NCBI GenBank assembly: GCA_022113835.1
Contig: JAILWY010000021.1
Span: 10,540,001-10,604,000, forward strand
Source of the DNA: Atopsyche davidsoni
Taxonomy: Eukaryota > Arthropoda > Insecta > Trichoptera > Hydrobiosidae
DNA: 64,000 bases
Reading direction: 5' to 3'
A model generated the notes under the pieces. The model was not told the origin of the DNA. It worked only from the letters and a program-made list of their open reading frames with translations, and searched no databases. A program made the translations under genes and the position numbers. Below are positions 52,792-63,390 of this stretch, piece after piece (position 1 is the stretch's first letter; each line of letters starts with the position of its first letter).

Positions 52792-55700
52792 TAGATTCTC
52801 ACTCAGTTTGAAAGGTTGGGGAAATCGGTCACCAATAAAAATTATCACGTGGAAATAAAAAAATAAATTATACTAACAAATGAATGTTGCCAGGAATCTT
52901 GTGACAAAAAATATGGCCACCCTGAATAGCCGGAGAGGCATGTGAAGAACTGACCTTGGTGGAGTCCTCGAGCATCTTGGTGTGCTCGGCGATGAAGCGG
53001 ACGCAGAAGCACGTGCGGTGCACGGCGGGCGGGCACGTGGCGTGCGGGAAGGCGGGCGGCCGGGAGAGCGCGGGGCTGCACTCCCCTCCGCCCTCCTCCG
53101 CGTCCGCCTCCCCCGGCGGCGGCCCGTGGATCTGGCAGCTGCCGCCGAACGGCCCCCCGTCCGCCAGGTTGCTGAAGCCGTCCAAGAACAATGTTCAAAA
53201 TTTAATTAAATTTACAATAGTGTAACTAACACATTGGGTCCACAATTAAAAAGCGTATTTATATCAACACAAGTTATATTAATTAATCTCCGTACAGAGT
53301 ATTTATATCCACAATATATTGACATTGTCTTTGAGTGCTGTCAGATGAACCACTAATCCAAGATGGCTCCCGATGCTTCTAGAAGCATCTAGAACGTTTA
53401 GAAGCTCGAGCGAAGCGCATCCATCGATTCTCTTTTGTTTGTCAACCGACCCGCGGTCTTCGTATTTTAAACTCACGCGCTGTCACGTAACACTAGTCTT
53501 TATGGCTTATGCTGTGGCGAGGTGTATAGCTATTCCCATTCCTTTTTTTTCCGGTTTTCAGGTTACTGAAGCCATCCAAGAACAATATTAAAAATTAAAT
53601 TAAATTTACAATAGTCTTTAGGGCTAATGCTGCGGCGAGGTGTGTAGCTATTCCCATTCCTATTTGCAGTAATACCCCGCTTTACGCGAGGGATACGTTC
53701 CGGAAAAAATCGCGTTAAGTGAAATTTGCTTATATCGAGGTTTACGATTAAATATAAATACATAGTCAAAACTTAATACAAAAAAATACGAAGCATTTGA
53801 ATCAATCACTTTGATTCTAAGAACACTTTATGCAGTATTACATGTTATTTTTACTGAAAAATACATCTATTGTCTTTTGGGTAGCGTTTCTTTTACGTTC
53901 TTGTAAAATACGTTCATAACAACCAACGCTGTTTTTAATTGTTAAAAGAAGTCAATGGCTGCATTATGTTCATACACAAGATATTTGCCTAATGCGAGGC
54001 ATTTTAATGCGAAATTTAAAATTTGCGCTATAGTGAAACCGCGTATAACGGGGTCGCGTAAAGCTTGGTATTATTGTATTTTTTTTTTCCGGTTTTCAGG
54101 TTGCTGAAGCCATTCAACGACAGTATTAAAAATTATATTAAATTTACAATACTTCTTAGGGCTAATGTAATGGTGAGGTGTGTGGCTATCCCCTGATCCT
54201 GGGCGCAGGTTGTGGGACTTGCAATATGTGACTTAGGTGGTAGAATACATGAATTTAATTAATTGCATTATTGTGTAAGGCAGGGGAAGTCAGCGGAAAA
54301 ACCCTTTATTTGCATGAATTTATGTGTAATAAATAACCACCTACTAGAAGGACCGGGGACCCACTGTGTACACTATTTTCCCCATAGAAAACCATGAACA
54401 CTGGCTCACTATGAGTCGCCAACCTCCTCTGACGAGAGGCACTTGATGAAATGACTACGAACTAGATAACAAAATTATAACAATAACAGGTAGATCAGGA
54501 GGGTACAATGGTCACCCTTGGATATGTTTGTTGACTACTTGACGTTCCTTGTTGTATAGGGAGACTGTTATATTTTCACCGAGTAGGATATGATGGGGGA
54601 ATTTTACTACAGCCATATTTATAGTTCTGTGTTAAGATATAATGATAATGATTTTTTTGTGAATTTACAATAGTATTAGTTATTTGGTTCTGTACCCCGA
54701 GCTTGTGTAAAGGATCGGTTGTGGAGAGATGTGCTCTGAGGTTGGGAGGCTCCTGCTATTGTTTCTGCAACATGCTGCAGAAGGAGTATGAGATCTCAAC
54801 GCCAGAGCTTTGTAAGGAAAGGATTATATAATAATGCTATTGGGCAGAAGTAATACGTAGACTCTGCTAAAAAACTGCGAGCTTTTATTTTTATGGCATT
54901 TTCTTCGATCATGCCCCCTACAGAGGTGACTTTTCTACGAGAATCTCCAGAGAAAAGAATTTTTAAAAGGATTCACGGAGAGTTATTTTTATATAATAAT
55001 AATCCAAACGAAAGTTTACGGAGCGTAAATTAATCCAAGACAGAAATAATGAATTCACGAGGTCCAAGAGGCTCGCGTCCGAGGAGAAAATCCACCCCCC
55101 AAGAAGGGGCGACTTCCCAAGCCAAGTTTCCAACCAATTACCCTGGGATTATTTTCGACTTCCAGCTTTGAGGGCTTTTAATTCCCGCGCTTCTGCTGTG
55201 CATAGACCGGGATTTCGGTCTGCTCCCGCGTGTGTGCGGGGATCTTCCGTCGCATCGCTCTGGAATTTTCTACCCCGCCAGATATGAGATCAAAGTGGCA
55301 TAGTTTCCAAGTCGGTTCACAAGGGATTAATCTTTTTATCAAAGCACTACACACTCGCTTGCGCACACGCGCTCTTATTACTCGCTACTTGTGACTTGTA
55401 ATACAAGTATTCATTTGTAGGTTGGCTCTGAACGCTTTCAATTTGAGGACTTGCGCATATAAGCTCGTGACAAAAGTAATTTTAAAATATTTAAAATACA
55501 TCAATCACTTCGGTAGCTTAGTAAGCCGAATTTTCGTATTGACTGTGACAGCATCAATAAAGTTTTAAGCATGTACTTCACGAATATAAAACATTTATTT
55601 TTAGAGACGAGTTTCGTCTAACCCACTGTAGTGTTTAGACTTAAATACAGGTATTATATTATAGCTACCTGCAAAGGCTGCAACACACCTGATATCCGAA

Positions 55701-56383
55701 TGATAATTAACCAAATGCGCCACTTTGCTTTGGGTGTTTTTTTGTGCTTTTGGCTAGGTAAAATAGATGCTATTGGCCAGTTATGGTTATTAGTTGTGTT
55801 GCAGTGTGTGCAGGCTGCTTTACTATTACGAAAGTGTTATTCAGATGAAGATGCCACGAATGCTTGTTGCCTATTGGCCGGGACGAGGACCATTAGCATG
55901 AGCCATCGGCTAATGAACTACCTGAGGGCACTTTAGACTAAGAGGCACTCGGGCGGTGCGTACTCGAAATGCGTGAGGTCATCTTTAGTGGAAATTATCT
56001 GATTTGATTTGATAGGTTACTACTACTTCAAGAGGGTAAGGATTAAACCTTGTGGCTTAGCAGCTACCAGGCTTGCTTGCTGATCATGATGTTCCGGGAT
56101 TGAATCCACGAAGAGAGAATCAGCAGATGGCAGAATGTTTGTTTTGGTATCAATGAGATTGGTTAACTGGAATTGGAAAACTTCCAAGAAATGAATAGTG
56201 GAAAATGGTGGCGGTGTATTGCTGTACCTGAACTGCGTGAGATCGTCCTTGGAGGGCGTGCGGCTGGGGACCCGAGGGCTGAAGGCATCGTCCTCATCCT
56301 GCGCCGTGGGCTGGTAAGGGTAGAAACTGGGCTGCACCTCACTACCCCGCACAGATCGCAGCATCACGCGACCAGATGTATAC
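51411..56383 (-). CDS. Nicotinic acetylcholine receptor alpha-type subunit, last three exons (partial)
   Basis: Minus-strand exons 56383-56228, 53171-52955 and 51602-51411 join in phase (AG|C and AAG|GTG junctions). They code about 188 residues that end at a TAG. They cover most of the cytoplasmic loop between membrane segments 3 and 4 (including [13 protein letters not shown] and [14 protein letters not shown]), then [18 protein letters not shown], which opens segment 4, and the [12 protein letters not shown] tail. The segment-4 and tail pattern is that of the insect alpha1-4/alpha8 group of ligand-gated cation channels, the targets of acetylcholine at insect synapses; I cannot name the subunit. 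Exons for the ligand-binding domain and segments 1-3 are absent, so the gene continues beyond the right edge. The middle exon is extremely GC-rich. Confidence 0.88.
51852..52844. mobile_element. Inverted-repeat element in the last receptor intron
   Basis: A 36-bp inverted repeat, TAATTTTTATTGGTGACCGG... at 51852-51887 and its near-complement at 52809-52844, brackets about 1 kb (33 of 36 positions appear to agree). Inside are a 93-codon minus-strand frame (52316-52035) with a Lys/Arg-rich start and a long (TA)n run. It looks like a MITE or decayed DNA transposon; no superfamily was recognised. Confidence 0.5.
52700..52789. repeat. (TA)n microsatellite
   Basis: About 90 bases of nearly perfect TA repeat, broken once by ACAT near 52720. 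Long apparent Ile/Tyr frames here are artefacts. Confidence 0.95.
53165..53222 (-). repeat. Intron/exon border copy of a local repeat, carrying the 3' splice site
   Basis: AGGTTGCTGAAGCC and the following TCCAAGAACAAT...TTAAATTTACAATAG recur at 53560-53622 and 54094-54152. On the minus strand this copy holds the acceptor CTTCAG|CAACCTG of the middle receptor exon (exon edge 53171). Confidence 0.75.
53490..54205 (-). repeat. Diverged tandem copies of the splice-site repeat, interrupted by a MITE
   Basis: Units run CCGGTTTTCAGGTTACTGAAG, then CAAGAACAATATTAAAAATT, then TTAGGGCTAATG, GCGAGGTGTGTAGCTATTCC. Copies are partial at about 53490-53545, full at 53546-53660 and full at 54080-54200. In gene orientation each full copy shows a decoy CTTCAG|YAACCTG acceptor before it diverges from the exon. 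Confidence 0.7.
53667..54076. mobile_element. Pogo/Tigger-like MITE nested in the intron repeat
   Basis: About 410 bp with inverted ends: the left end reads TAATACCCCGCTTTACGCGA, and the right end reads in reverse complement TAATACCAAGCTTTACGCGA. Subterminal GATACGTTCCGGAAAAAATCGC resembles Tigger/pogo-type ends. It is inserted between CTATTCCCATTCC and the T-run/CCGGTTTTCAGG that are contiguous in the empty neighbouring unit at 53530-53560, so the insertion is directly visible. No coding capacity. Confidence 0.7.
54206..54845 (+). repeat. Dispersed repeat family (CTATTTTCCCCATAGAAAACC module), copy 1
   Basis: Modules shared with 61236-61790 and 63110-63390: AAGGACC(C)GGGGA, CACTATTTTCCCCATAGAAA, ATGAACACTG, GTCGCCAACCTCCTCT, AGAGGCACTTGATGAA, TGTGTAAAGGATCGGT, ACGCCAGAGCTTTGTAAGGAAA and GCTATTGGGCAG. 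Modules are reshuffled between copies. No coding capacity or clear class; it lies within the receptor's large intron. Confidence 0.65.
54846..56227. other. Receptor intron: GC-richer block near 55040-55360 and unplaced sequence
   Basis: No coding exon is supported. The block at about 55040-55360 is GC- and CpG-richer than its surroundings and is not made of the repeats found elsewhere here. A 101-codon frame at 55631-55936 lies between the flanking exons on the wrong strand and has no recognised domain; it may be a repeat fragment. Confidence 0.35.
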
Positions 56384-58998
56384 CTGCGAAAAATAAAAAT
56401 ATATTCATGCATCAAAAAAACTTCAAGATTATTCACTTTGCTCATTTGTACTTAAAAGATAATATTTTTATTTATAAAATATAATACATTTTTCTAAAGA
56501 CACATTAAAGATTTTGTAAGCGTTTCATAGTAATATGACACAAATAAAAATAATCGTAATCTCTTAGGTTTTTGTCATAATTCTGCTTTTGCAAACCCAG
56601 CAAAGCCTGAAATGGGTGCATCTCGAGGTTATTTATGTTGAATTAATTCAACCATTTACTTAGGGTGCAAATCGGTTCTTATCCTTGGACGCTCAACCCT
56701 CAGAGGAGCGCCTCGAAGCCTACCCAGGATCCGAGGATTTGAATCTTGAGATATCAAACATCCGCTAGTGAAAAATACCAATATTTTGTCTAAGAGACAA
56801 GCGAAGGGCGGCATCTTGAAATTCAATATAAAATAATAAATTGCGCTATTTATTGTACGTTTTATTAAATAAAAAAATGTATGAAACAAATGTCGATAGA
56901 AATCGGTATTGAGCTAAAAGAAGCGTGAGGCTTATTACTTAAGAAAGAGTGAACGGCCGTTATATTATATATTAAAGTAATATTATTTAGTCTCAAAACA
57001 GTGTGAGTGGGTCTTTTTGCTCCATATCTAGTCTCGCACGGCATATATAAAAACGGCGTTACGGCGGCGAATTTTATTTCCGGTTGCGAAATACCGTAAT
57101 ATTTCCAGAGATAACTTTGGATTTTCTTTATTGTTTTAAAGATTAGCCAGAAGAATAAGTACACGGGTAAGTCGGAATACTAAAGAAAAAAAAAACACAA
57201 AGCCAAGATTAAATACAAAAGAGGTATTCTTTAAACGTGTAAGTACATTTCAAATATTTTATGTTGGCTCATATTTTTTATTATTAAGTACCTACTTATA
57301 ACGGATATTACCTCTCTCCGAGGTCTGGAATAATGTAACTTCTGAAATTGTGCGATTTTAGGTTTAATGAAGTATTGTTAGTTTAGGGTGTGAAATTTTT
57401 TTTTGAACATCACAAACTAATGGTGTGTATTTTATGCTGATTCTTGATTGAACATCTTAACTCGGATAAGACTACCTCACGCGCATTGAACTGAAGCAAA
57501 AAAATGAGTTGGCCGGAATGAAACCATCAGAATCAAATGCTTATATTCAATGTGTTAAGTTTCATAATGGAAAATAGCTTGAAAGTTATATTTTTGATAT
57601 GAAGAATTTTTCAGAATAGAAAAAAAAAATGATTACTGAAATTTGTAATGAAATTTCAGCACAACAAAGCGTTTTTTATGGAAAAATATTAACTGTTTCT
57701 AGGCCTTACATACTCTTTTATTTGTGTACATGGAAATGTACATAATGTAGCAGATACTTGGTAAAGGAAATGTACATGGTATATAGTCTCGTAATGTATG
57801 CTTTTGAGCCATTATTGAAGCTAGATTAGACGAGCGGCAATATTATTGACGAAAGTTTCATGTTTCAGATCTTGTTGCGAGGGTAAATTAATATCCAGCA
57901 AAGCCTTTGTGGCGGATAGGGGGGGGGGAGGGTTAATTGTTACAATTGTCTACAATAATTTCAACGAAATTCAAATCTTTGGATAAAAAACGCCCACGGA
58001 AACGTAGCCAAAGCAATTCTACACAATAATAAGATGCCTTGATTTTAGAAGTATGCCGCATTTATTATTCTTCTGAAGTATTCTTTAATAGCAGCATCTG
58101 AAAACTCTACGGAGATATGAAATTTCTTGAAATTTCTGGCAGAAACCACATTTTGAGGTATCTATTTCTAAAGATATCGAAGCTTGGCAAAGTTTCAAGT
58201 TTAGAGGCTGGGGCAAGTTAGATATTTACAAAACATGATTGTTAGAGTTAGATATGAAACAACAAACAGCGTGTTTTCTCCACACAAATACATTAAAATC
58301 AATCATTCAGAAATACTGATTAAAGTGAACAATAATAAATTAGTTTAAATTATTTTGTAAACTGCAATTTTTATTATTTCCATGATAAGTAATGCATGAT
58401 GAGTAAAAAAACCACGACTTAGAGTTAAACAATTATAGATTAAAATATAATTTCAATATAAGCAAAAAACGAGTTAAACTTTCTTTAATGGTATATGCGA
58501 AAGTTTAATATCTTAGTCGCCTCTTTCAAATATATTTGCTCTGAAGGACTTCTCTGCTTTATTTATTCGAGAACCCATTAAAGAGACAAGATACCCGTGA
58601 GTCTATCAGACGAACATCTGACTGGTTTAATCCATGCTTTAATTAATCGGCATCTTCTCTCGCTACCCAGGATCAAACTTTGCGAACAAAAATCCATCGG
58701 CGGTATGGTGGCTGTGCGATAAAAAAATCATCAGGATGTCTTCCATCAGATATCCGCATATCGAGACGGACTAACCGGCGATAGCATCTTAATTGAGACG
58801 CTCAAGGGCGCGGGAGGCGCGTCCTCTTGGCAGCCGTGGATTTGTATCTAAAGCTGGCAGTCCACCGCGAGCAGACTGTGGGCGGGCTTAACGGGCGACC
58901 AGAAAAAGCAATGCGTGAACGTAGACATTAAACATAAAATACGTTTATATGGTATTATACACTCATACATTATAAAATAAATATTTTTTTATTAAATG
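56384..58998. other. Probable upstream intron of the receptor gene, with a GC-rich island at 58600-58900
   Basis: No exon for receptor membrane segments 1-3 or the ligand-binding domain is seen. A 9-base G run is at about 57920-57930. The island at 58600-58900 is GC-richer, non-repetitive within the window and contains homeodomain-like TTTAATTAAT; a regulatory role is only a guess. Confidence 0.35.
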
Positions 58999-59539
58999 AT
59001 TGATAATGATTAAGTACATTTTTTCAAATATTGAAAATTTATTAAAGAAACTCTTAAAATCACGATGATATTTTTCTAAGAGTTCCTTTAATCAATTTTC
59101 AATATTTGAAAAAATGTACTTAATCATTATCAATCAATAAAACCTGTATTGGCAAAATCGTACTTCCTGTGAGACGGTCTTCACAAAAATCAATAATATA
59201 TTTAACAAGTGCGTGTATTGGCTTAATTAAATAGACTTTAAAAATAATAATATCCAGATCGGATTTAAATGCTTCACTCAGTACTTTGTGTTAAAAGTCT
59301 AGTATTGCAAGTCACACAATATTTAATTGGCATAATAAGTACGTTTCGTTTATAGGATATTATTGTTAAAAATTCTTGCCTAGTACTAGTGATTCGTTAG
59401 CATAATTGGTAATGCACCTGCCATGTAAGCTTGGGGATGTGGATTCAAATTCCACACAAATCACGATGATATTTTTCTAAAAGTTTTTTTAATCAATTTT
59501 CAATATGTATTTGAAAAAATGTACTTAATCATTATCAAT
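58999..59539 (+). mobile_element. Terminal-inverted-repeat element with tRNA-like core, copy C
   Basis: The left end starts ATTGATAATGATTAAGTAC and the right end is its inverse. The inverted repeat runs about 60 bases with one 4-bp indel, and a second internal inverted copy lies at about 59065-59136. At 59391-59460 a tRNA-like stretch has an A-box-like TTAGCATAATTGG and a B-box-like GGATTCAAATTCC at SINE-like spacing. Copies A and B (5715-6245, 8846-9045) share it. The element may be a fold-back element that captured a tRNA-derived SINE. No target duplication was found. Confidence 0.7.
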
Positions 59540-61235
59540 ATTTTTTAACGTTAAATTGAATTATGTTTCAAAAAATGTTTAAACTTTTATTATTAGGCTT
59601 AAATCAATTTATTTTCAGTTTTTATAATGATTTGAGTTTTCCCACGTTTTGGTTGTGGTATTGATATCATCATCATGAATAGTTCCAGAGATCTCTGAAG
59701 ATGGTTCAAAAACACACCACAAGAAAGACGAACAGCTAATAACAACAATTGACAAAATCTACGAACATGTTTAAGTTTATTTGATATATTTTATCGCTTT
59801 AAGCATTTTGCCTATTTTACTATATAGAATTTCGTTTCGTATTTTTTAAATTAAATCTGTATATTTTCATTTCCAAATCAGCAATTTTTGCTCCCAGGGT
59901 TACAAAAAAATGTAAGCTTTAGTAAGTAAATTTTAAAAAACATTCGCAAGTGACAGAACAGAAATCAAAGTATCTTGGGGTGACGAAAAAATTTAATTAA
60001 AATAAATATATCCTGTTCCTCCGCTCTGACTCCGCTCGCAACTCGCTCGCGACCCGCTCGCAACGAGTCGTCAGCTTTATTTTCAGAGTACCGGATTTGT
60101 AGGTTCGTACTTAGGTCTGATACGAAGAAAGGCTGTTTTCAAATTGTTTTTATGAGCGTTAGGGAGAAAACCGACAGAGCCTTCGTAGATAGTGAAAGCG
60201 CGTAAGGCCCGCGCAACGAATTTCCTTTATTTACTTAAAAGTTTTTTTCAGGAGGCCTAACCGTCTTTTTATAAACCAATCAATTCTTTAAAAAAAAAAA
60301 CCAAAAGAAAAACTATGAGAGCTTTAAAATTTGTAATTTATGAACCACTTAAAGTAGTTTAGTAATTACTCTAAATAAAAAAGAGGAGTTCATTAAAATT
60401 ACACAATTATGTACGAGTACTAACCATCTATGAATAAAGTATCGATTATTATTAAAATTGTTTATAAATTCAGAATTTTTAATTCAAACAAATTTATTGT
60501 AATTTATTCACATTATGTCAATTGTATCTCTATAAAAACGAATTTACATTTATAAAACTGTTTGTGTGCGTTTCTGATGTGTAATTTATACTACACAAAT
60601 AAAATTAAGTCAATGTGTACGTAAATATTATCAAAACCAAATAAAAATTAATTAATCAAATTATCAATCGTCATGACCTAAAAGCCCTATTTATTAAATA
60701 GATTGGGTTTTTCAGGATTTTTTTTTAGATCTTTCACATATATCGTACGCAATATCTCATAGATTTTAGTTGTCCATGAAATATGAAAACCGTCAGTTTT
60801 GGAGATTTATCTATGGAGAGAGAGCACAGCTTGTTTGTATGGCGACAACATTTAATATATAGCGCATCATGTGTCACAACTAACCATTCATATTAGGATT
60901 ACACGTAATGGTGGGCATAATCGAGTACTCGAATATTCGATTATAGTTGAGTGAATAAATAATTGACTATTGGACGAATGAATAAGCCACCTTAAGAATA
61001 CCTTTCAAGTAATAATGGATGACAAGTGAAACCGAGTTTAAAAGCACAGATATTATTTAATTTCTATTATTGTCTAAAGTCCATTTTTTTAAAACATTTA
61101 TTTAAACATCTACTTAAAATAAAAAAATTGCTACATGAAAAAAATAAAAATTATAATTATTAAAATATAAAACAATATTCCTTAACAGAATAAGTAGTAT
61201 TTATATACTATATACGTTCCCCGCTCTCCGAATTC
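59540..61235. other. Intron/intergenic, no gene; short CGCTCGC tandem repeat
   Basis: AT-rich, no supported frame. Near 60014-60065 a roughly 10-bp unit, CGCTCGCRAC, repeats imperfectly about three to five times in a GC-rich patch. Confidence 0.4.
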
Positions 61236-61790
61236 TGTTGCTTGTGTACTCTGAGTGTGTGTAAAGGATCGGTAATGGAGTAGTAGACTTGGAATGATTG
61301 TGAAAGGATGTGCTCTGAAAGTACTTTTTTAAGGTGAGGAGGTCTTGCTATTGTTTCTGCCGCGTGCTGCAGAAGAAGTATCAGATCTAAACGCCAGAGC
61401 TTTGTAAGGAAAAGATTATATAATAATGCTATTGGGCAGTAGTCAATATAAAACTGCGGTGACCTACTGCACTATTTTCCCCATAGAAAACCATGAACAC
61501 TGCCTCAGCATGCACTTTAAAATATTAAATTTCTATTTATTTCTGTTGCTTGGGGTATATATACCTTCTAGGATCATGTCCATGTATGTTCTTTCTTGCT
61601 GCTTATCCGTATTTGTAAGCTGTAAGGAAAGGATATATTCCTCCCAATATAAAACTGAGGTGTAGAAGGACCCGGGGATCCACTACACTATTTTCCCCAT
61701 AGAAAACCATGAACACTGCCTCAGCATGGGTATATGCTCAGTGAAACGGTCGCCAACCTCCTCTGAGAAGAGACACTTGAGCAAGAATAT
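61236..61790 (+). repeat. Dispersed repeat family, copy 2
   Basis: The longest copy of the family seen at 54206-54845. The module CACTATTTTCCCCATAGAAA occurs twice within it, about 215 bp apart (about 61469 and 61684), and the stretch TTGCTTGGGGTATATATACC is shared with 63150. The reading frame here is spurious. Confidence 0.7.
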
Positions 61791-63109
61791 ATATATAAGA
61801 ATTTAACTACTATTGTAGTATATATATGTTATAATTTAATAAAAAATACAAACAGCCAAAATGGTTAGAAGACTACATAATTTTTGTCGGAGAGTGCTTT
61901 TAATGTTCTAGGGGTTAGGTTATATTTTATTTCGATGTTTTTTTTTTTTTTTTTTTTTTTTAATAATTCGAGTATACAGCATTTAGTCGAATCGGCCCGA
62001 CTGTGCGCATCACTAATAGTATGATATGTGGCGTGGCTTACGTAGCACCCGCGGCAGGCTGCGGCAACCGCAGGCGTGGCAATTAAACCGGAATGTCGCG
62101 GAGACGGGCTGCAGATAAAGGCTCCGCGGCGCAGAATTAACTTACGCCCCTCCACTGGAGTCTAACTCGAATAAATAAAAGCCTGCGTCCGTGTCGCCCT
62201 CCGCGAGAATTGAATAATGCCCGTGTGCCACTCCGAAAAAAGTGTGCGATGCCAAATAAAGGTGAGCGTCTCGTACACGCTAAAAGCTTTAAATTTTCAG
62301 GCTGAATTAATTAGAAATAATCTAAATTATATTTGCCTCGTTCCTGGGTGTCGATTCAGATACCAAAGCCACAAAATCGAAACGTTTTAAAAATCTAGTT
62401 TGAAAGCGTCTCTAAAGTAGGGCATACAAAGCTTCAAGTATCAAATTTTAATAAATTTTGTGAAATACGACTCTTGAGAATTGTTTTCGGAACGGAAATG
62501 CAATTGGAGTTAATGGAGGAATATTGTCAGAGGGCCAAAAATGACGAGAAGTAAACGGTATGATTTATACTTAAAAGCAGCATCGCGGTTGGGTGACTGG
62601 AATTTTACTGCCACATTTTATATTATTATAATCATACATTTTGTCCTTTTAACTGAAAAACTTCTTACGGTCTCCTACTTTTATATCGCTCTTATCGATG
62701 AAAAAAAAATTTAAATATTTACCAAGCGCCCTACTGAATGTTCAATGCTCATAAATCGAATCGACATTTTCCAAATCCATGCACTCATCTTTTTTCCGAC
62801 TGTTTAGAACCTTTGCCGTCGATGGAAGTTTTCCGGTTCAGCGGGCGGGTTTTTGAACCGGTGAAAAGTGGGTACAGTTCCGGTTCGGGTCGAGCCATTA
62901 AAAAGAGTGGGCCGAGTGGCCCGGACACCCGGCCCGGTCCCCGAGCAGAACCGCTTTTCATATTTTTTTATTCCAACATCAGCCTGAGCTGATGATCGTC
63001 GATTTTTATTTCAGCCATTTGAAATGCCTAAAAAAACAGATAAACTTATTGTACAAAAAAATATACTGAAAATTGAGAAATGCGCACATGTTCGCATTGT
63101 AGAAAAAAG
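61791..63109. other. Intron/intergenic: poly(T) run and GC-rich islands, no gene
   Basis: A T run of roughly two dozen bases lies at about 61938-61961. It is followed by a GC-rich island at 62020-62240. A second GC-rich patch with short CCGGTTC/GGCCCG repeats lies at 62820-62955. Neither has a supported coding exon on either strand. Confidence 0.4.
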
Positions 63110-63390
63110 GCATCGACTTTAAAATATTTAATTTCTATTTTATTTCTGTTGCTTGGGGTATATATACCTTCTAGGATCATGTCCATGTATGTTCTTTCTT
63201 GCTGCTTAACTGTATTTTTATGGAACGGATATATTCCTCCCAATATAGAACTGAGGTGTAGAAGGACCCGGGGACCCACTACACTATTTTCCCCTTAGAA
63301 AAAACATGAACACTGGATCAGCATGCGTATATGCTCAGTGTAATAGTCGCCAACTTCCTCTAAAAAGAGGCACTTGATGAAGAAGATCTG
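63110..63390 (+). repeat. Dispersed repeat family, copy 3
   Basis: Closely matches 61510-61780: the TTGCTTGGGGTATATATACC, ATGTCCATGTATGTTCTTTC, CTGAGGTGTAGAAGGACCCG and AGAGGCACTTGATGAAGAAG modules are in the same order. Confidence 0.75.

Noticed and set aside
52564..52858. Ile/Tyr-repeat frames on both strands
   Set aside because: Direct translation of the (TA)n microsatellite.
55631..55936. 101-codon plus-strand frame in the receptor intron
   Set aside because: Cysteine-containing but with no recognised domain or splice context; more likely a repeat fragment.
57918..57930. G-quadruplex from the G run
   Set aside because: A single G run without the other tracts needed nearby.
59391..59460. 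A functional tRNA gene
   Set aside because: Box-like motifs are present, but I could not fold a full cloverleaf, and the sequence is repeated within transposable elements.
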